In this document: piece after piece, positions 1 through 6,509 of the stretch
How the letters are laid out: the number at the start of each line of letters is the position of its first letter
Numbering within the stretch: the first letter of the stretch is position 1
NCBI RefSeq assembly: GCF_001623525.1
Contig: NZ_CP015225.1
Coordinates: 2,666,001-2,730,000, forward strand
Length of the DNA stretch: 64,000 bases
Direction: 5' to 3'
Source of the DNA: Pseudomonas fluorescens
GTDB lineage: Bacteria; Pseudomonadota; Gammaproteobacteria; Pseudomonadales; Pseudomonadaceae
The notes under the pieces: model-generated
Told to the model about the DNA's origin: nothing
Seen by the model: only the letters and a program-made list of their open reading frames with translations
Database searches by the model: none
Position numbers and translations under genes: made by a program

Positions 1-578
1 CCGGTGGTGACCTGCCGATTGGTGAAGCGCTTACGGATATCGTTGGCATGTGCCTGCTCGTGGGCATCCTGATAGCCCTCCAGCGACAGCACCAGGCCTT
101 TGGGTTCGGGATGCCCGTGGTCATGTTCGTGGTGGTGATCGTGATCGTGATCGTGATCGTGATCGTGATCGTGATCGTGATCGTGATCGTGATGATGGTG
201 GTGGTCATGTCCCTGTTGGAACCTGAACATCCGCTCGCCACGCCAGGTACGCCACAGCATCCACAGCGCGATGGCAACGATCAGCGCAGCGGATGCCAGT
301 TGGAAATACGGCTCGGTGGTTTCAGCGTCCAACCCCTGGCCCAGGTACATGCCGCCGATGGCGACCAGCCACACCACGACGGTGTGGGACAGCGTCGCCG
401 CCAGGCCTAGCAACACTGCCTGTTTGACCGAGCCCCGAATCGCCACGATAAACGCCGCCATCATGGTTTTCGAATGACCAGGCTCCAGGCCATGCAAGGC
501 GCCCAGCAAGATAGCGCTGGGGAAATACAGCCAGGCGTGCGTGCCACCCTGTTGCAGCAATTCAGCAAAATTGGGCAT
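1..578 (-). CDS. rcnA: Nickel/cobalt efflux transporter, RcnA/NicO family (3' end beyond window)
   Basis: Inner-membrane exporter of Ni(II)/Co(II). The reverse-strand reading frame opens at an ATG (578) 7 bases after the stop of the metal-sensing repressor gene and stays open to the window edge, giving about 192 residues. Early residues include the family signature HGLEPGHSKT in the first membrane helix, then several hydrophobic helices. A cytoplasmic histidine-rich loop lies at about residues 125-155: a run of histidines, nine Asp-His pairs and further His/Glu, the hallmark metal-binding loop of RcnA proteins. The neighbouring repressor and operator support metal-inducible expression. The C-terminal helices are not visible. 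The family assignment is secure; the exact metal (Ni, Co or both) is inferred. Confidence 0.9.
   Translation of the reverse strand, partial: MPNFAELLQQGGTHAWLYFPSAILLGALHGLEPGHSKTMMAAFIVAIRGSVKQAVLLGLAATLSHTVVVWLVAIGGMYLGQGLDAETTEPYFQLASAALIVAIALWMLWRTWRGERMFRFQQGHDHHHHHDHDHDHDHDHDHDHDHDHHHEHDHGHPEPKGLVLSLEGYQDAHEQAHANDIRKRFTNRQVTT
135..188. repeat. Hexanucleotide tandem repeat (GTGATC)x9 inside rcnA
   Basis: Nine perfect copies of GTGATC, read on the minus strand as GAT-CAC (Asp-His). Because the unit is 6 bp, slippage changes the length of the metal-binding loop without breaking the frame. Confidence 0.97.
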
Positions 579-585
579 GTCAGGC

Positions 586-873
586 CTAGAGGTACTTGGT
601 GATTTGTTTGAAGGCTTCCAGCGGCGCGCGCTCGCCTTTATTCAACGACGAAACGGTGTCCTCCAGGCAGTGATCTATGTGATCCTGGATCAACGTCCGC
701 TTGGCCTGGCATACCGCTTTCTCCACCGCATGCAACTGCTGGGCGATATCGACGCACTCACGGCCCTCTTCGATCATCGTGATAATGCTGCGCAAATGAC
801 CGTCCGCGCGCTTGAGACGTTTGATGATCGCCGCATGGCTTTGGTGGGGATGTTCGTGGTCGTGCTCAGTCAT
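586..873 (-). CDS. CsoR/RcnR-family metal-sensing transcriptional repressor
   Basis: Small all-helical repressor (95 aa from the chosen start) that releases operator DNA on binding metal. The N-terminus is His-rich (H4, H6, H8, H10, H13). The conserved core holds C40, H65, H68 and C69, the ligand positions of the CsoR/InrS/DmeR group. The family helix with RLKRADGHLRSI lies at about residues 19-31. I start at ATG 873 rather than the in-frame ATG at 912 because the upstream ATG lies against the operator palindrome and adds a non-conserved tail. It is followed at once by rcnA, so the two form an operon. Nickel or cobalt is the likely effector by context; formaldehyde sensors (FrmR) are relatives, but an exporter partner argues against that. 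Confidence 0.88.
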   Translation of the reverse strand: MTEHDHEHPHQSHAAIIKRLKRADGHLRSIITMIEEGRECVDIAQQLHAVEKAVCQAKRTLIQDHIDHCLEDTVSSLNKGERAPLEAFKQITKYL

Positions 874-914
874 GGTTTGAGCCTTGGGTTTCGATGAATT
901 TACGCTCGCCATCC

Positions 915-933
915 TATCCCCCCAGGGGGGATA
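915..933. promoter_or_regulatory. CsoR/RcnR-type operator, perfect palindrome
   Basis: TATCCCCCCAGGGGGGATA is a perfect 19-bp inverted repeat with a six-base C tract, one central A and a six-base G tract flanked by AT. This is the G/C-tract architecture described for CsoR/RcnR operators. It lies about 42 bases upstream of the chosen repressor start, suited to autorepression of the repressor-rcnA operon. Confidence 0.85.
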
Positions 934-1098
934 TAAGCAAACCCATCGAAACGCAGATCAAACCGTCATCAACCATCTACTGCGCCAGGCCTGCTATCAA
1001 AGATTGCTCACAATCTGGAATAGTCAGCCCGAAAACGGCCTCGCACAGTCAAACCTGATTCGTCCAGGCGCAACGTAGGCCACGCCAACGGGATGGGC

Positions 1099-1104
1099 TA
1101 TAAT
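1099..1104 (+). promoter_or_regulatory. Putative -10 box of the antitoxin-fic operon
   Basis: A consensus TATAAT in the context GGGCTATAATCCGCCC lies 31 bases upstream of the antitoxin ATG. No good -35 is visible at 16-18 bases upstream. Confidence 0.5.
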
Positions 1105-1135
1105 CCGCCCACCAGCGCGATTTGAGGTCCAGCCC

Positions 1136-1306
1136 ATGGGCAATATCAGCCTTGAAACCAAAAAGGCCTATGCCGCCAGGACGCGTAGATCCAACTACGC
1201 GGCCAGCCTCCGTCTGGAAGGTTTCAAAACGACCTTCGCGGACGGCGAACGCAAAATGCCAACGCGTGAAGAGGTCTTGAAGGCCTTCGCCCAGACCAGA
1301 ACCTGA
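1136..1306 (+). CDS. Fic antitoxin, YhfG/AntF-type small protein
   Basis: A 56-aa protein directly upstream of and overlapping fic (TGATG: its stop TGA shares an A with the fic ATG), implying translational coupling. It contains SLRLEG at residues 24-29, which fits the (S/T)xxxE(G/N) inhibitory motif of class I Fic antitoxins; in that family the Glu enters the Fic active site and blocks productive ATP binding. The protein is basic at the N-terminus and lacks signal or membrane segments. The motif, size and gene order together make the assignment strong. A homologous pair (Fic-1/AntF) is known in P. fluorescens. Confidence 0.88.
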   Translation: MGNISLETKKAYAARTRRSNYAASLRLEGFKTTFADGERKMPTREEVLKAFAQTRT

Positions 1307-1905
1307 TGGCTGACAAATATGGAGTCGGTGAAGACGCTTACTGCTACCCCGGCTCCGCGGTCCTTCGCAACAAACTCGATATCCGTGACGAACCGACCCT
1401 AAGCGAAGCCGAACAACAGCTCTCGGCCATCGCAGCGGACAACGTCGAATTCAGCCCTCCTCCCTACAACCTGGCCTACCTTCAAAACATTCATCGAATC
1501 CTCTTTTCGGACCTGTTCGAATGGGCCGGCGAGTTGCGCACCGTTGGCATGTCCAAACAAGCCACCCGCTTTTGCCAACCCCAGTACATGCAAGCGGAAG
1601 CCAACAAGATCTTCATGAGCATGGCGGCGGCCAACTGGTTCGAGGGCATGGAGCGGGCTGAGCTGATCGTCGCCGTTGCAGAGGCCTATTCCGACATCAA
1701 CGTCGTACACCCCTTCCGCGAAGGCAACGGTCGTGCGCAACGCATCCTGTTTGAACACCTCATCATGAATGCCGGGTTTGAAATCAGTTGGTGGGGGATT
1801 GAGAAGGACGAGTGGATCTTTGCCAACATTGCGGCTTATAACGGCGTCATGGGGCCTATGGAGCAGGTTTTTGAGAAATGTATCGGGCAGGCGATTCAAG
1901 CTTGA
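1306..1905 (+). CDS. fic: Fic-domain AMP-transferase toxin (class I)
   Basis: A 199-aa protein with the complete catalytic motif HPFREGNGR at residues 135-143: the catalytic His, the Phe, the phosphate-binding EGNGR loop and a following Arg (AQR). Class I Fic toxins transfer AMP from ATP to a target; pseudomonad homologues target DNA gyrase GyrB and topoisomerase IV. No autoinhibitory (S/T)xxxE(G/N) helix is seen within the protein, as expected when inhibition is supplied in trans by the 56-aa partner. The start overlaps the antitoxin stop. All catalytic residues are intact, so the toxin should be active if released. The target is inferred. Confidence 0.93.
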   Translation: MADKYGVGEDAYCYPGSAVLRNKLDIRDEPTLSEAEQQLSAIAADNVEFSPPPYNLAYLQNIHRILFSDLFEWAGELRTVGMSKQATRFCQPQYMQAEANKIFMSMAAANWFEGMERAELIVAVAEAYSDINVVHPFREGNGRAQRILFEHLIMNAGFEISWWGIEKDEWIFANIAAYNGVMGPMEQVFEKCIGQAIQA

Positions 1906-1997
1906 CCGTACAACGTTATTCCCTCGCTCACCGACTTACGGTTTATTTCGCCAAGTGATACAGTCATCGCCAATCAACATCTGCTGAAGCACTGAGA

Positions 1998-2720
1998 ATG
2001 TACAGGACGAGATCTTTCCCACCCAACAAAAAAGGTCGCGACTTTGTGGTGGGCGACATTCACGGGCATTTCAAACTTCTAACAGCAGCCTTGAACAAAC
2101 TAGACTTCAACACTGAGCTGGATCGCATCTTTTCCGTGGGAGACCTTATCGACCGCGGCCCCGATTCCATGGACGTATTGAACTGGCTTAAAAAGCCGTG
2201 GTTCCATGCCGTGCGCGGCAATCATGAACAGATGCTTATTGACTGCATTTCCGGCCATGGTGACATACCCCGACATATCCGAAACGGTGGTGCCTGGCTC
2301 TACGAGTTACAACCAACCGTCCAGCATGAGCTTTTAAAAGCCATGCTGGCACTGCCATTGATTATTGAAATCAATTCAGCAAACGATCAAACAATTGGAA
2401 TAGTCCATGCCGAAGTTCCTGTCATAAGGAGTAATGATGACTGGCAAGAAGCTAAAGATGCTATCACTGGAAAATCGGGGGCACAGCATCAGCGACAAGC
2501 CTTGAAGACAGCCCTGTATGCCAGAGAAAAAATCGAGCAAAACGACCGCACGCCCATTAAAGGAATAGACCGACTCTATGTTGGTCATTCAACAGTACCC
2601 AGCATTATGCGCTTGGGCAATGTCGTATATATCGACACTGGCTGCGCATTTTCCGATGGTGAGTTAAGCCTGGTTGATATCCAAACCGAATCCATCATTA
2701 GTATGAGCATGAGCCAGTGA
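1998..2720 (+). CDS. PPP-family metallophosphatase (lambda/PrpA-like Ser/Thr phosphatase)
   Basis: A 240-aa protein with the dinuclear-metal phosphoesterase motifs in order: GDIHGH (19-24), GDLIDRG (48-54) and GNHE (74-77), followed by later metal-site histidines in VHAE (~138) and GHST (~196). These are the signatures of bacteriophage-lambda-type and PrpA/PrpB protein phosphatases. It likely removes phosphate from Ser/Thr (or Tyr/His) on proteins; diadenosine tetraphosphatase ApaH is a relative, but the length and motif context fit PPP phosphatases better. It stands alone between two toxin-antitoxin loci, transcribed in the same direction, and has lower GC than the core genes, suggesting acquisition with the island. 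No kinase partner is visible. Confidence 0.85.
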   Translation: MYRTRSFPPNKKGRDFVVGDIHGHFKLLTAALNKLDFNTELDRIFSVGDLIDRGPDSMDVLNWLKKPWFHAVRGNHEQMLIDCISGHGDIPRHIRNGGAWLYELQPTVQHELLKAMLALPLIIEINSANDQTIGIVHAEVPVIRSNDDWQEAKDAITGKSGAQHQRQALKTALYAREKIEQNDRTPIKGIDRLYVGHSTVPSIMRLGNVVYIDTGCAFSDGELSLVDIQTESIISMSMSQ

Positions 2721-3048
2721 GACAAGGTATCGCTCTGCTTAGTTTTTTTGAGGTGAAATCGCTATCAGATGAAGTGACCGAGACTACTAGGGCGCGTAGC
2801 AGGCGATTCCGTTTGAAACCAAAGGCTCTGCAGCCCTAGCGATTCTGCAATCGATTCTCGCTCATAATTTAGGGAAGTTTCCTACGCACCAATTTCTTGC
2901 TGAATTTTTGTCAGGAAGCCTATAGTTCCGGCGTCCCCCCACAGCAGTGACTCGGGTTTGTGGCAGGCATATTGATACAAAAAATCTAAGTGTTTGCGGA
3001 ATAAGTCAGCCTCCGCACAAAAAATAGTGGTCGTCGTCGGCCAATGAA
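2721..3048. other. Intergenic stretch, no gene recognised
   Basis: No convincing coding frame, RNA gene or repeat is seen. The reverse frame at 3006-3389 lies opposite the toxin gene and looks like a shadow. The promoter and operator of the following pair start at its right end. Confidence 0.6.
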
Positions 3049-3084
3049 TTGACTACTTGATTTTGTACGATAAATTTCGTACAA
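3049..3084 (+). promoter_or_regulatory. Promoter with overlapping 8-bp inverted-repeat operator of the toxin-antitoxin pair
   Basis: A -35-like TTGACT (3049-3054) is followed after 16 bases by TAAATT (3071-3076). The -10 sits in the 6-base spacer of a perfect inverted repeat, TTGTACGA (3063-3070) and TCGTACAA (3077-3084). This is the expected layout for autorepression by an antitoxin. The coding start follows 24 bases later. Confidence 0.75.
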
Positions 3085-3107
3085 CTGACACGGAGTGACG
3101 TCGGCGC

Positions 3108-3392
3108 ATGGGTTTCAAAGCGGCAAAGTCGGCCCTGATCAAGGCGCTTAAGAATGGGGACTTCCAGCATGAAGCGCGGGGCAGCATCACCGTCAAAAAC
3201 CTCTTGGCGACCGGTCAGGTAACCCCCCAGGAGGTAATCAGCATCGTTGCACGATGCGATGGCTCCCACCACTCGTGCTCCGAGCACCATCAGGTAAAAG
3301 GCGTGGATGTTCACCTGATCAAATACAGCGGTTGGTACGTAAAATTCTACGTAATCGCACCAGATGTATGGTTTATCAGCGTTCATCAATGA
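3108..3392 (+). CDS. Putative toxin, small DUF4258-like protein
   Basis: A 94-aa protein, basic in its first third. It has a HEAR segment near residue 21, HSCSEHHQVKG in the middle, and a C-terminal string of beta-strand-like segments (VDVHLIK, WYVKFYVI, DVWFISVHQ), a layout resembling DUF4258/RelE-like mRNA interferase folds. A ribosome site CGGAGTG precedes the ATG. It is the first gene of a two-gene unit with a palindromic operator and is followed after 4 bases by a zinc-finger/ribbon-helix-helix protein that looks like an antitoxin. Toxin function is inferred from size, order and partner; I cannot name a family with certainty. Toxin-before-antitoxin order resembles mqsRA and higBA. Confidence 0.62.
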   Translation: MGFKAAKSALIKALKNGDFQHEARGSITVKNLLATGQVTPQEVISIVARCDGSHHSCSEHHQVKGVDVHLIKYSGWYVKFYVIAPDVWFISVHQ

Positions 3393-3396
3393 GTTA

Positions 3397-4053
3397 ATGA
3401 CTATGAAGTTTTATCAAGAGGGCGATAAGAGTCGAGCGATCTGCAGTCACTGCGAAGGCTTGGTGCAGACGACATTTACCCGCAGAAACGTACCATTCGA
3501 CGATGGTCTCGGTGAGGCAAAGGGCGTTTTGGTTTCAGTGTGTGACGTATGTGATCAGGTCGTAGGGATACCCGCGCAGTCCACTCCGGCAATCAAAGCG
3601 GCTAGAGAAGCTGCAGTCGTATCTATCGAAACGAGGCTCCCTGCTTCGTATCTTGATCGATTGGATCAGGCTATGCACGTAATCACCACTGCCGCTGCGA
3701 CTAAACATCGAAAAATGTTCTTAAGCCTCTATATCGATTTTTTAGCTAGGGAACAGCGAGCTGGAGAAAGGACAATTTTCACTTGGGGCCAAGCCGCATG
3801 CACTGCTGTCGACGAGGAAACTCATCTCGATCATTTATTCAACGTCTGCCCTCACAAAGAAGAAAGCAAAAGATTGTCATTGAAGCTGAACGCGCATATC
3901 GCCTCTGAGCTGGACGATCTCCAGACCCGGTCGCAGTTAAGTCGGACGGACTTTATAAAACACATGATCTGTCAGATGCAAAATGACGTAGTAACCAGCC
4001 CAAAAGAGAAGCTTGTACAGGAGTTAACTTTATTTGCGAGAGCCGCTGTATAA
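3397..4053 (+). CDS. Putative antitoxin with MqsA/YgiT-type zinc finger and ribbon-helix-helix segments
   Basis: A 218-aa protein. The N-terminus has paired cysteines C16-x2-C19 and C49-x2-C52 with 29 residues between, close to the spacing of the MqsA (YgiT) zinc-binding domain, followed by a helical linker. It lacks the HTH_XRE domain expected after an MqsA finger. Instead, two segments have strand-helix-helix character typical of ribbon-helix-helix proteins: one opening SIETRLPASYLDRLDQ (~75-90) and one opening RLSLKLNAHIASELDDL (~170-186) ending in an SRTDFIKHM-type second helix. It starts 4 bases after the putative toxin stop; ATG 3397 is used, with ATG 3403 (better spaced from a GAG) as an alternative. 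The role as DNA-binding antitoxin is inferred. Confidence 0.6.
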   Translation: MTMKFYQEGDKSRAICSHCEGLVQTTFTRRNVPFDDGLGEAKGVLVSVCDVCDQVVGIPAQSTPAIKAAREAAVVSIETRLPASYLDRLDQAMHVITTAAATKHRKMFLSLYIDFLAREQRAGERTIFTWGQAACTAVDEETHLDHLFNVCPHKEESKRLSLKLNAHIASELDDLQTRSQLSRTDFIKHMICQMQNDVVTSPKEKLVQELTLFARAAV

Positions 4054-4297
4054 ACACCGTATACGAATCAACTTTTTGGCTATCTGACCATTACGAGCAG
4101 ATCAAAACGACAGGTCCCTCACTTCCCCCTCTAACTCTGATAAACTGCGGCTCCCTGCCTTGTTGATTCAGATTCCTCCCAATGCTCCTACAAACGTAAC
4201 TTCTTCGCTTTGCAGCAATTTCCAAGCAAGCCGTAATAACTGCCTGACAGGGACACTACCGGCACTTTGCTTTTTTTTCTCGAAAGGAGTCGAAACC

Positions 4298-4357
4298 ATG
4301 CCAAGTGAATACCCGCCTGCATCTGCTGAATTTGTGCAAGTTTCAGTTGCTGATTGA
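4298..4357 (+). CDS. Possible 19-residue leader peptide
   Basis: The tiny frame MPSEYPPASAEFVQVSVAD has an unusually good ribosome site (AAAGGAG, 9 bases upstream) after a run of eight T. Its 3' half overlaps one arm of an inverted repeat (4329-4336 with 4363-4370), so translation could affect folding of the downstream RNA. There is no homology I recognise. It may be a real leader peptide or chance. Confidence 0.3.
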   Translation: MPSEYPPASAEFVQVSVAD

Positions 4358-4652
4358 GTCAACACAAATTGATTACCTACAAACGTGCCGGAAACCGGCC
4401 TGGTAGGACAGAGCCCCGCGCTCCAAAACGAAGACCCAAGCCCTACCCAGGGTTAATGCAAAGTCGATCGGCAAAGGCGGACGTACGGAGGAGTAGGCAC
4501 CCGAAGAAGGTTAAGTAAGTGCCATTCGAGTCAGAAACGTAACCGATTGTGTGCGTTCGGCAGGATGCCCGGAAAAGGCTAATTTTGACTACAGACTGGA
4601 AGAACTTCGAGCCAAGACTACAATCCTGAATGTTTAATGTAGAACATCAGGC
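4329..4652 (+). ncRNA. Candidate structured RNA upstream of the unknown 362-aa gene
   Basis: This 320-base non-coding stretch is dense in complementary segments. AATTTGTG (4329-4336) pairs with CACAAATT (4363-4370). CCTAC (4376-4380) pairs with GTAGG (4403-4407) around an inner GCCGG-AAA-CCGGC hairpin. CCCT/AGGG lies at about 4441-4452, GGCAC (4496-4500) pairs with GTGCC (4519-4523), and GGCA-GGA-TGCC lies at 4559-4569. CCTGA-TGTT (4625-4634, one bulge) pairs with AACATCAGG (4643-4651), directly over the weak ribosome site of the next ORF. Long frames are absent on both strands. It could be a regulatory leader or a guide-type RNA; no reverse transcriptase, IscB, TnpB or Cas gene lies nearby to assign a class. 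No RNA family was recognised. Confidence 0.35.
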
Positions 4653-4655
4653 GGT

Positions 4656-5744
4656 ATGGATTACAGTACTTACTATTGGATCTTGCTGGCCTTATTGAAT
4701 CTGATCGATGGGAGCGCTATGAGCGGATTATATACTAAGGGACCAAAAATAATTTCCACGACCGCCCTAGGGGCAGCGCAAGTTAGCCGGATAAAGATCA
4801 GCCCCAGCAGCAATGCCATTTTTAGTGGTCCCTTGCGAGATGTATTGAAGAATCATGCAAAAGAAAAGGCCAGGCACTACTTTCTATTCATCAAATATGT
4901 TCAGATCACCTGCGATTACCTATCTGAAATTGACAAAATCAAGGCCAGTTCTCTAACGACGGATAATGCAATTCAAAAAACGGCAACACATCAGGTTGGC
5001 AAAGGATCCTATGATGCAAAGCATTATAAAGGGGATGATGGGAAATACACTGGATCATCTCAGGGTAGATTTGATGTAAAAGCTATCGATATTTTGAATA
5101 GGCAATCTACTGGTCAGATCGATACCGTCGCTGCTCACTATAACAATCTTGGTCTCACCCCTAAATTCTTGAGCACAATGAAAGAAATTATAGCTGAACA
5201 CCCTAACCGCAAGGTTCTGAAGAAGCTCAATGAAATTTGTATCGCGTTGTGCGCGGGCACTAGCATTCTCCCAAAGGAAATAAATCTTGGCCCTGAGAAG
5301 ATTATGGATAGGCTTCAGCGCGAACACTACGAGTACTTTCAAAAAAGCGGAGGATCGCTCCTCTCACAAGAAAGCATTGATAATTACGTCGATAAAGGCA
5401 CGGCTCAAATTTCAAATTGGGGAGGTCGCAATCACAAAGGTACTGAGATAGGACAGTTGATGGAACCGTATAAAGCCGGCTTGGCTGAAACTCGTATTAT
5501 TCTTTATCCCCAAGCGATGAGGTCGATCGAATACTTCCTCCAGGACATGATAGAAGCTGAGGATTACACCTTAGGCTCAAGCCTTCAGGATCTGTCGGAC
5601 CGATACCTTCAGAAAACCGAGTCAGGTAAAGGAATACGGGTACCCAGACATGAGAGCGTTCAGAAGTTGATCGATGAGTTTCAGGTCGTGCGCAGGATAA
5701 ATAGCGGCGCCCTATTAGGCCCAGGGTCCACTGTCGCCGAGTGA
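4656..5744 (+). CDS. Hypothetical protein, unknown function
   Basis: A 362-aa protein with no domain I recognise. From the first ATG the N-terminus begins with a hydrophobic stretch (YYWILLALLNLI, residues 6-17) that could be a membrane anchor. An alternative start at ATG 4719 has a better ribosome site (GGGAG) and would remove it. The middle is rich in Lys/Gly/Asp (around GKGSYDAKHYKGDDGKY, ~115-131); the C-terminal half is predicted mostly helical, with a Gly/Ser-rich end. Codon and base use are far more AT-rich than in core genes, consistent with recent transfer. It sits alone between the hairpin-rich stretch and the integrase remnant. A role in defence, toxicity or mobile-element biology is possible but unsupported. 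Confidence 0.7.
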   Translation: MDYSTYYWILLALLNLIDGSAMSGLYTKGPKIISTTALGAAQVSRIKISPSSNAIFSGPLRDVLKNHAKEKARHYFLFIKYVQITCDYLSEIDKIKASSLTTDNAIQKTATHQVGKGSYDAKHYKGDDGKYTGSSQGRFDVKAIDILNRQSTGQIDTVAAHYNNLGLTPKFLSTMKEIIAEHPNRKVLKKLNEICIALCAGTSILPKEINLGPEKIMDRLQREHYEYFQKSGGSLLSQESIDNYVDKGTAQISNWGGRNHKGTEIGQLMEPYKAGLAETRIILYPQAMRSIEYFLQDMIEAEDYTLGSSLQDLSDRYLQKTESGKGIRVPRHESVQKLIDEFQVVRRINSGALLGPGSTVAE

Positions 5745-6007
5745 TCCGTTGCAGTAAACACCTGATTGAGGGCTCCCGCCGCCGACGCGGGCGTGACCCA
5801 ATATGGCGCTGCGAATGAAGACATTTGCAACATGTGACCGGCATTGCCAGTATCAGTCCCAGCTTTCTGGATGCGGCAGGGTATAGGGCTGGTCTCTGTC
5901 CTCGTGCAGGCTGCGCAGTTAAATGAGTGGTGGCTGGCGGGGGATGTAGATAGGGATTCGACCCCCTGCTTGCATCCTCCCCGGCCGATTCAGGCCGCTG
6001 AATTCGG
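5745..6007. other. Island-edge non-coding stretch with a hairpin
   Basis: This is where sequence unrelated to the integrase replaces its missing 3' part. A GGGGATG...GCATCC-T-CCCC stem (about 5940-5982) encloses a GGG-ATTCGA-CCCC hairpin. The reverse frame at 5497-6027 is Arg/Pro/Ser-rich and looks non-coding. Confidence 0.45.
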
Positions 6008-6406
6008 CTACGCCTGTACGGCTCCACCCACCTTGCTCATCCGCCACTGTGCAAACTCCACCAGCTTCTGGCTAGTCAGGGCCGAGTCGTCGAGGTCGCC
6101 CAACCAAGTATCCTTGATAGCCTTCAACGTCGCGCTCTTGGTCTTGCCCAGAGGCCGGATTTTCTCGTACTCGTCCAGGCACTGCTCGATCATCTTCCTG
6201 ATCGTCATACCCTTACGGTTTGCGCGCTCAATCGCACCAGGCTCAGCCAGTTCGGATTCGCGCTTGCGTGCCCAGGCCCGCGCCGCCTGTTTTCGGGCGA
6301 AGGTCCGGCTCTCTTGATAGACTTGTACTCCGTCGCGTTTGATGCGGATCTGAGCCGTGTAGCTAACAGACCCATCCGCCAATTTTCTTGCCCTGATAGT
6401 TGCCAT
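6008..6406 (-). pseudogene. Truncated tyrosine-recombinase integrase (N-terminal fragment), dusA-associated
   Basis: 132 residues remain from the ATG at 6406, opening MATIRARKLADGSVSYTA. They cover the N-terminal arm-type DNA-binding domain and the start of the core-binding (SAM-like) helices (KMIEQCLDEY...LVEFAQWRMS). A stop follows GGAVQA and no further integrase sequence lies beyond it: the catalytic Arg-His-Arg-Tyr domain (roughly 250 residues) is absent. The gene lies about 100 bp from dusA and reads away from it, as in dusA-associated elements whose integrases recombine into the 5' end of dusA. It is a non-functional relic, and the junction near 6008 marks a deletion or replacement. An upstream in-frame ATG at 6451 is less likely as the start. 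Confidence 0.85.
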
Positions 6407-6509
6407 ATCGAAAGTGGTACGCATCAGTTTAAAAGTGGTAAATCGTACCACCGAGCCCTAAAAAACGCCTGAAAGCGCCCGAAATCACGCCCAGAACACG
6501 TTGAGTAAA

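Noticed and set aside
48..410. Plus-strand frame with a (VI)n run
   Set aside because: It is the complement of the Asp-His repeat in rcnA; the family signature is on the minus strand.
3006..3389. 127-residue minus-strand frame over the putative toxin
   Set aside because: It lacks a ribosome site and covers the operator; the plus-strand pair has coherent start sites and promoter.
4329..4652. Retron msr, HEARO/omega RNA or group II intron
   Set aside because: No reverse transcriptase, IscB/TnpB or intron domain V sequence is present; similarity was impressionistic only.
5796..5808. Partial match to the 5' end of dusA as a second attachment site
   Set aside because: Only about ten interrupted bases agree, not enough to call an att repeat.
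5939..5983. tRNA/tmRNA-like GGATTCGAC segment in a stem
   Set aside because: No acceptor, anticodon or CCA structure could be built; kept only as a hairpin at the island edge.
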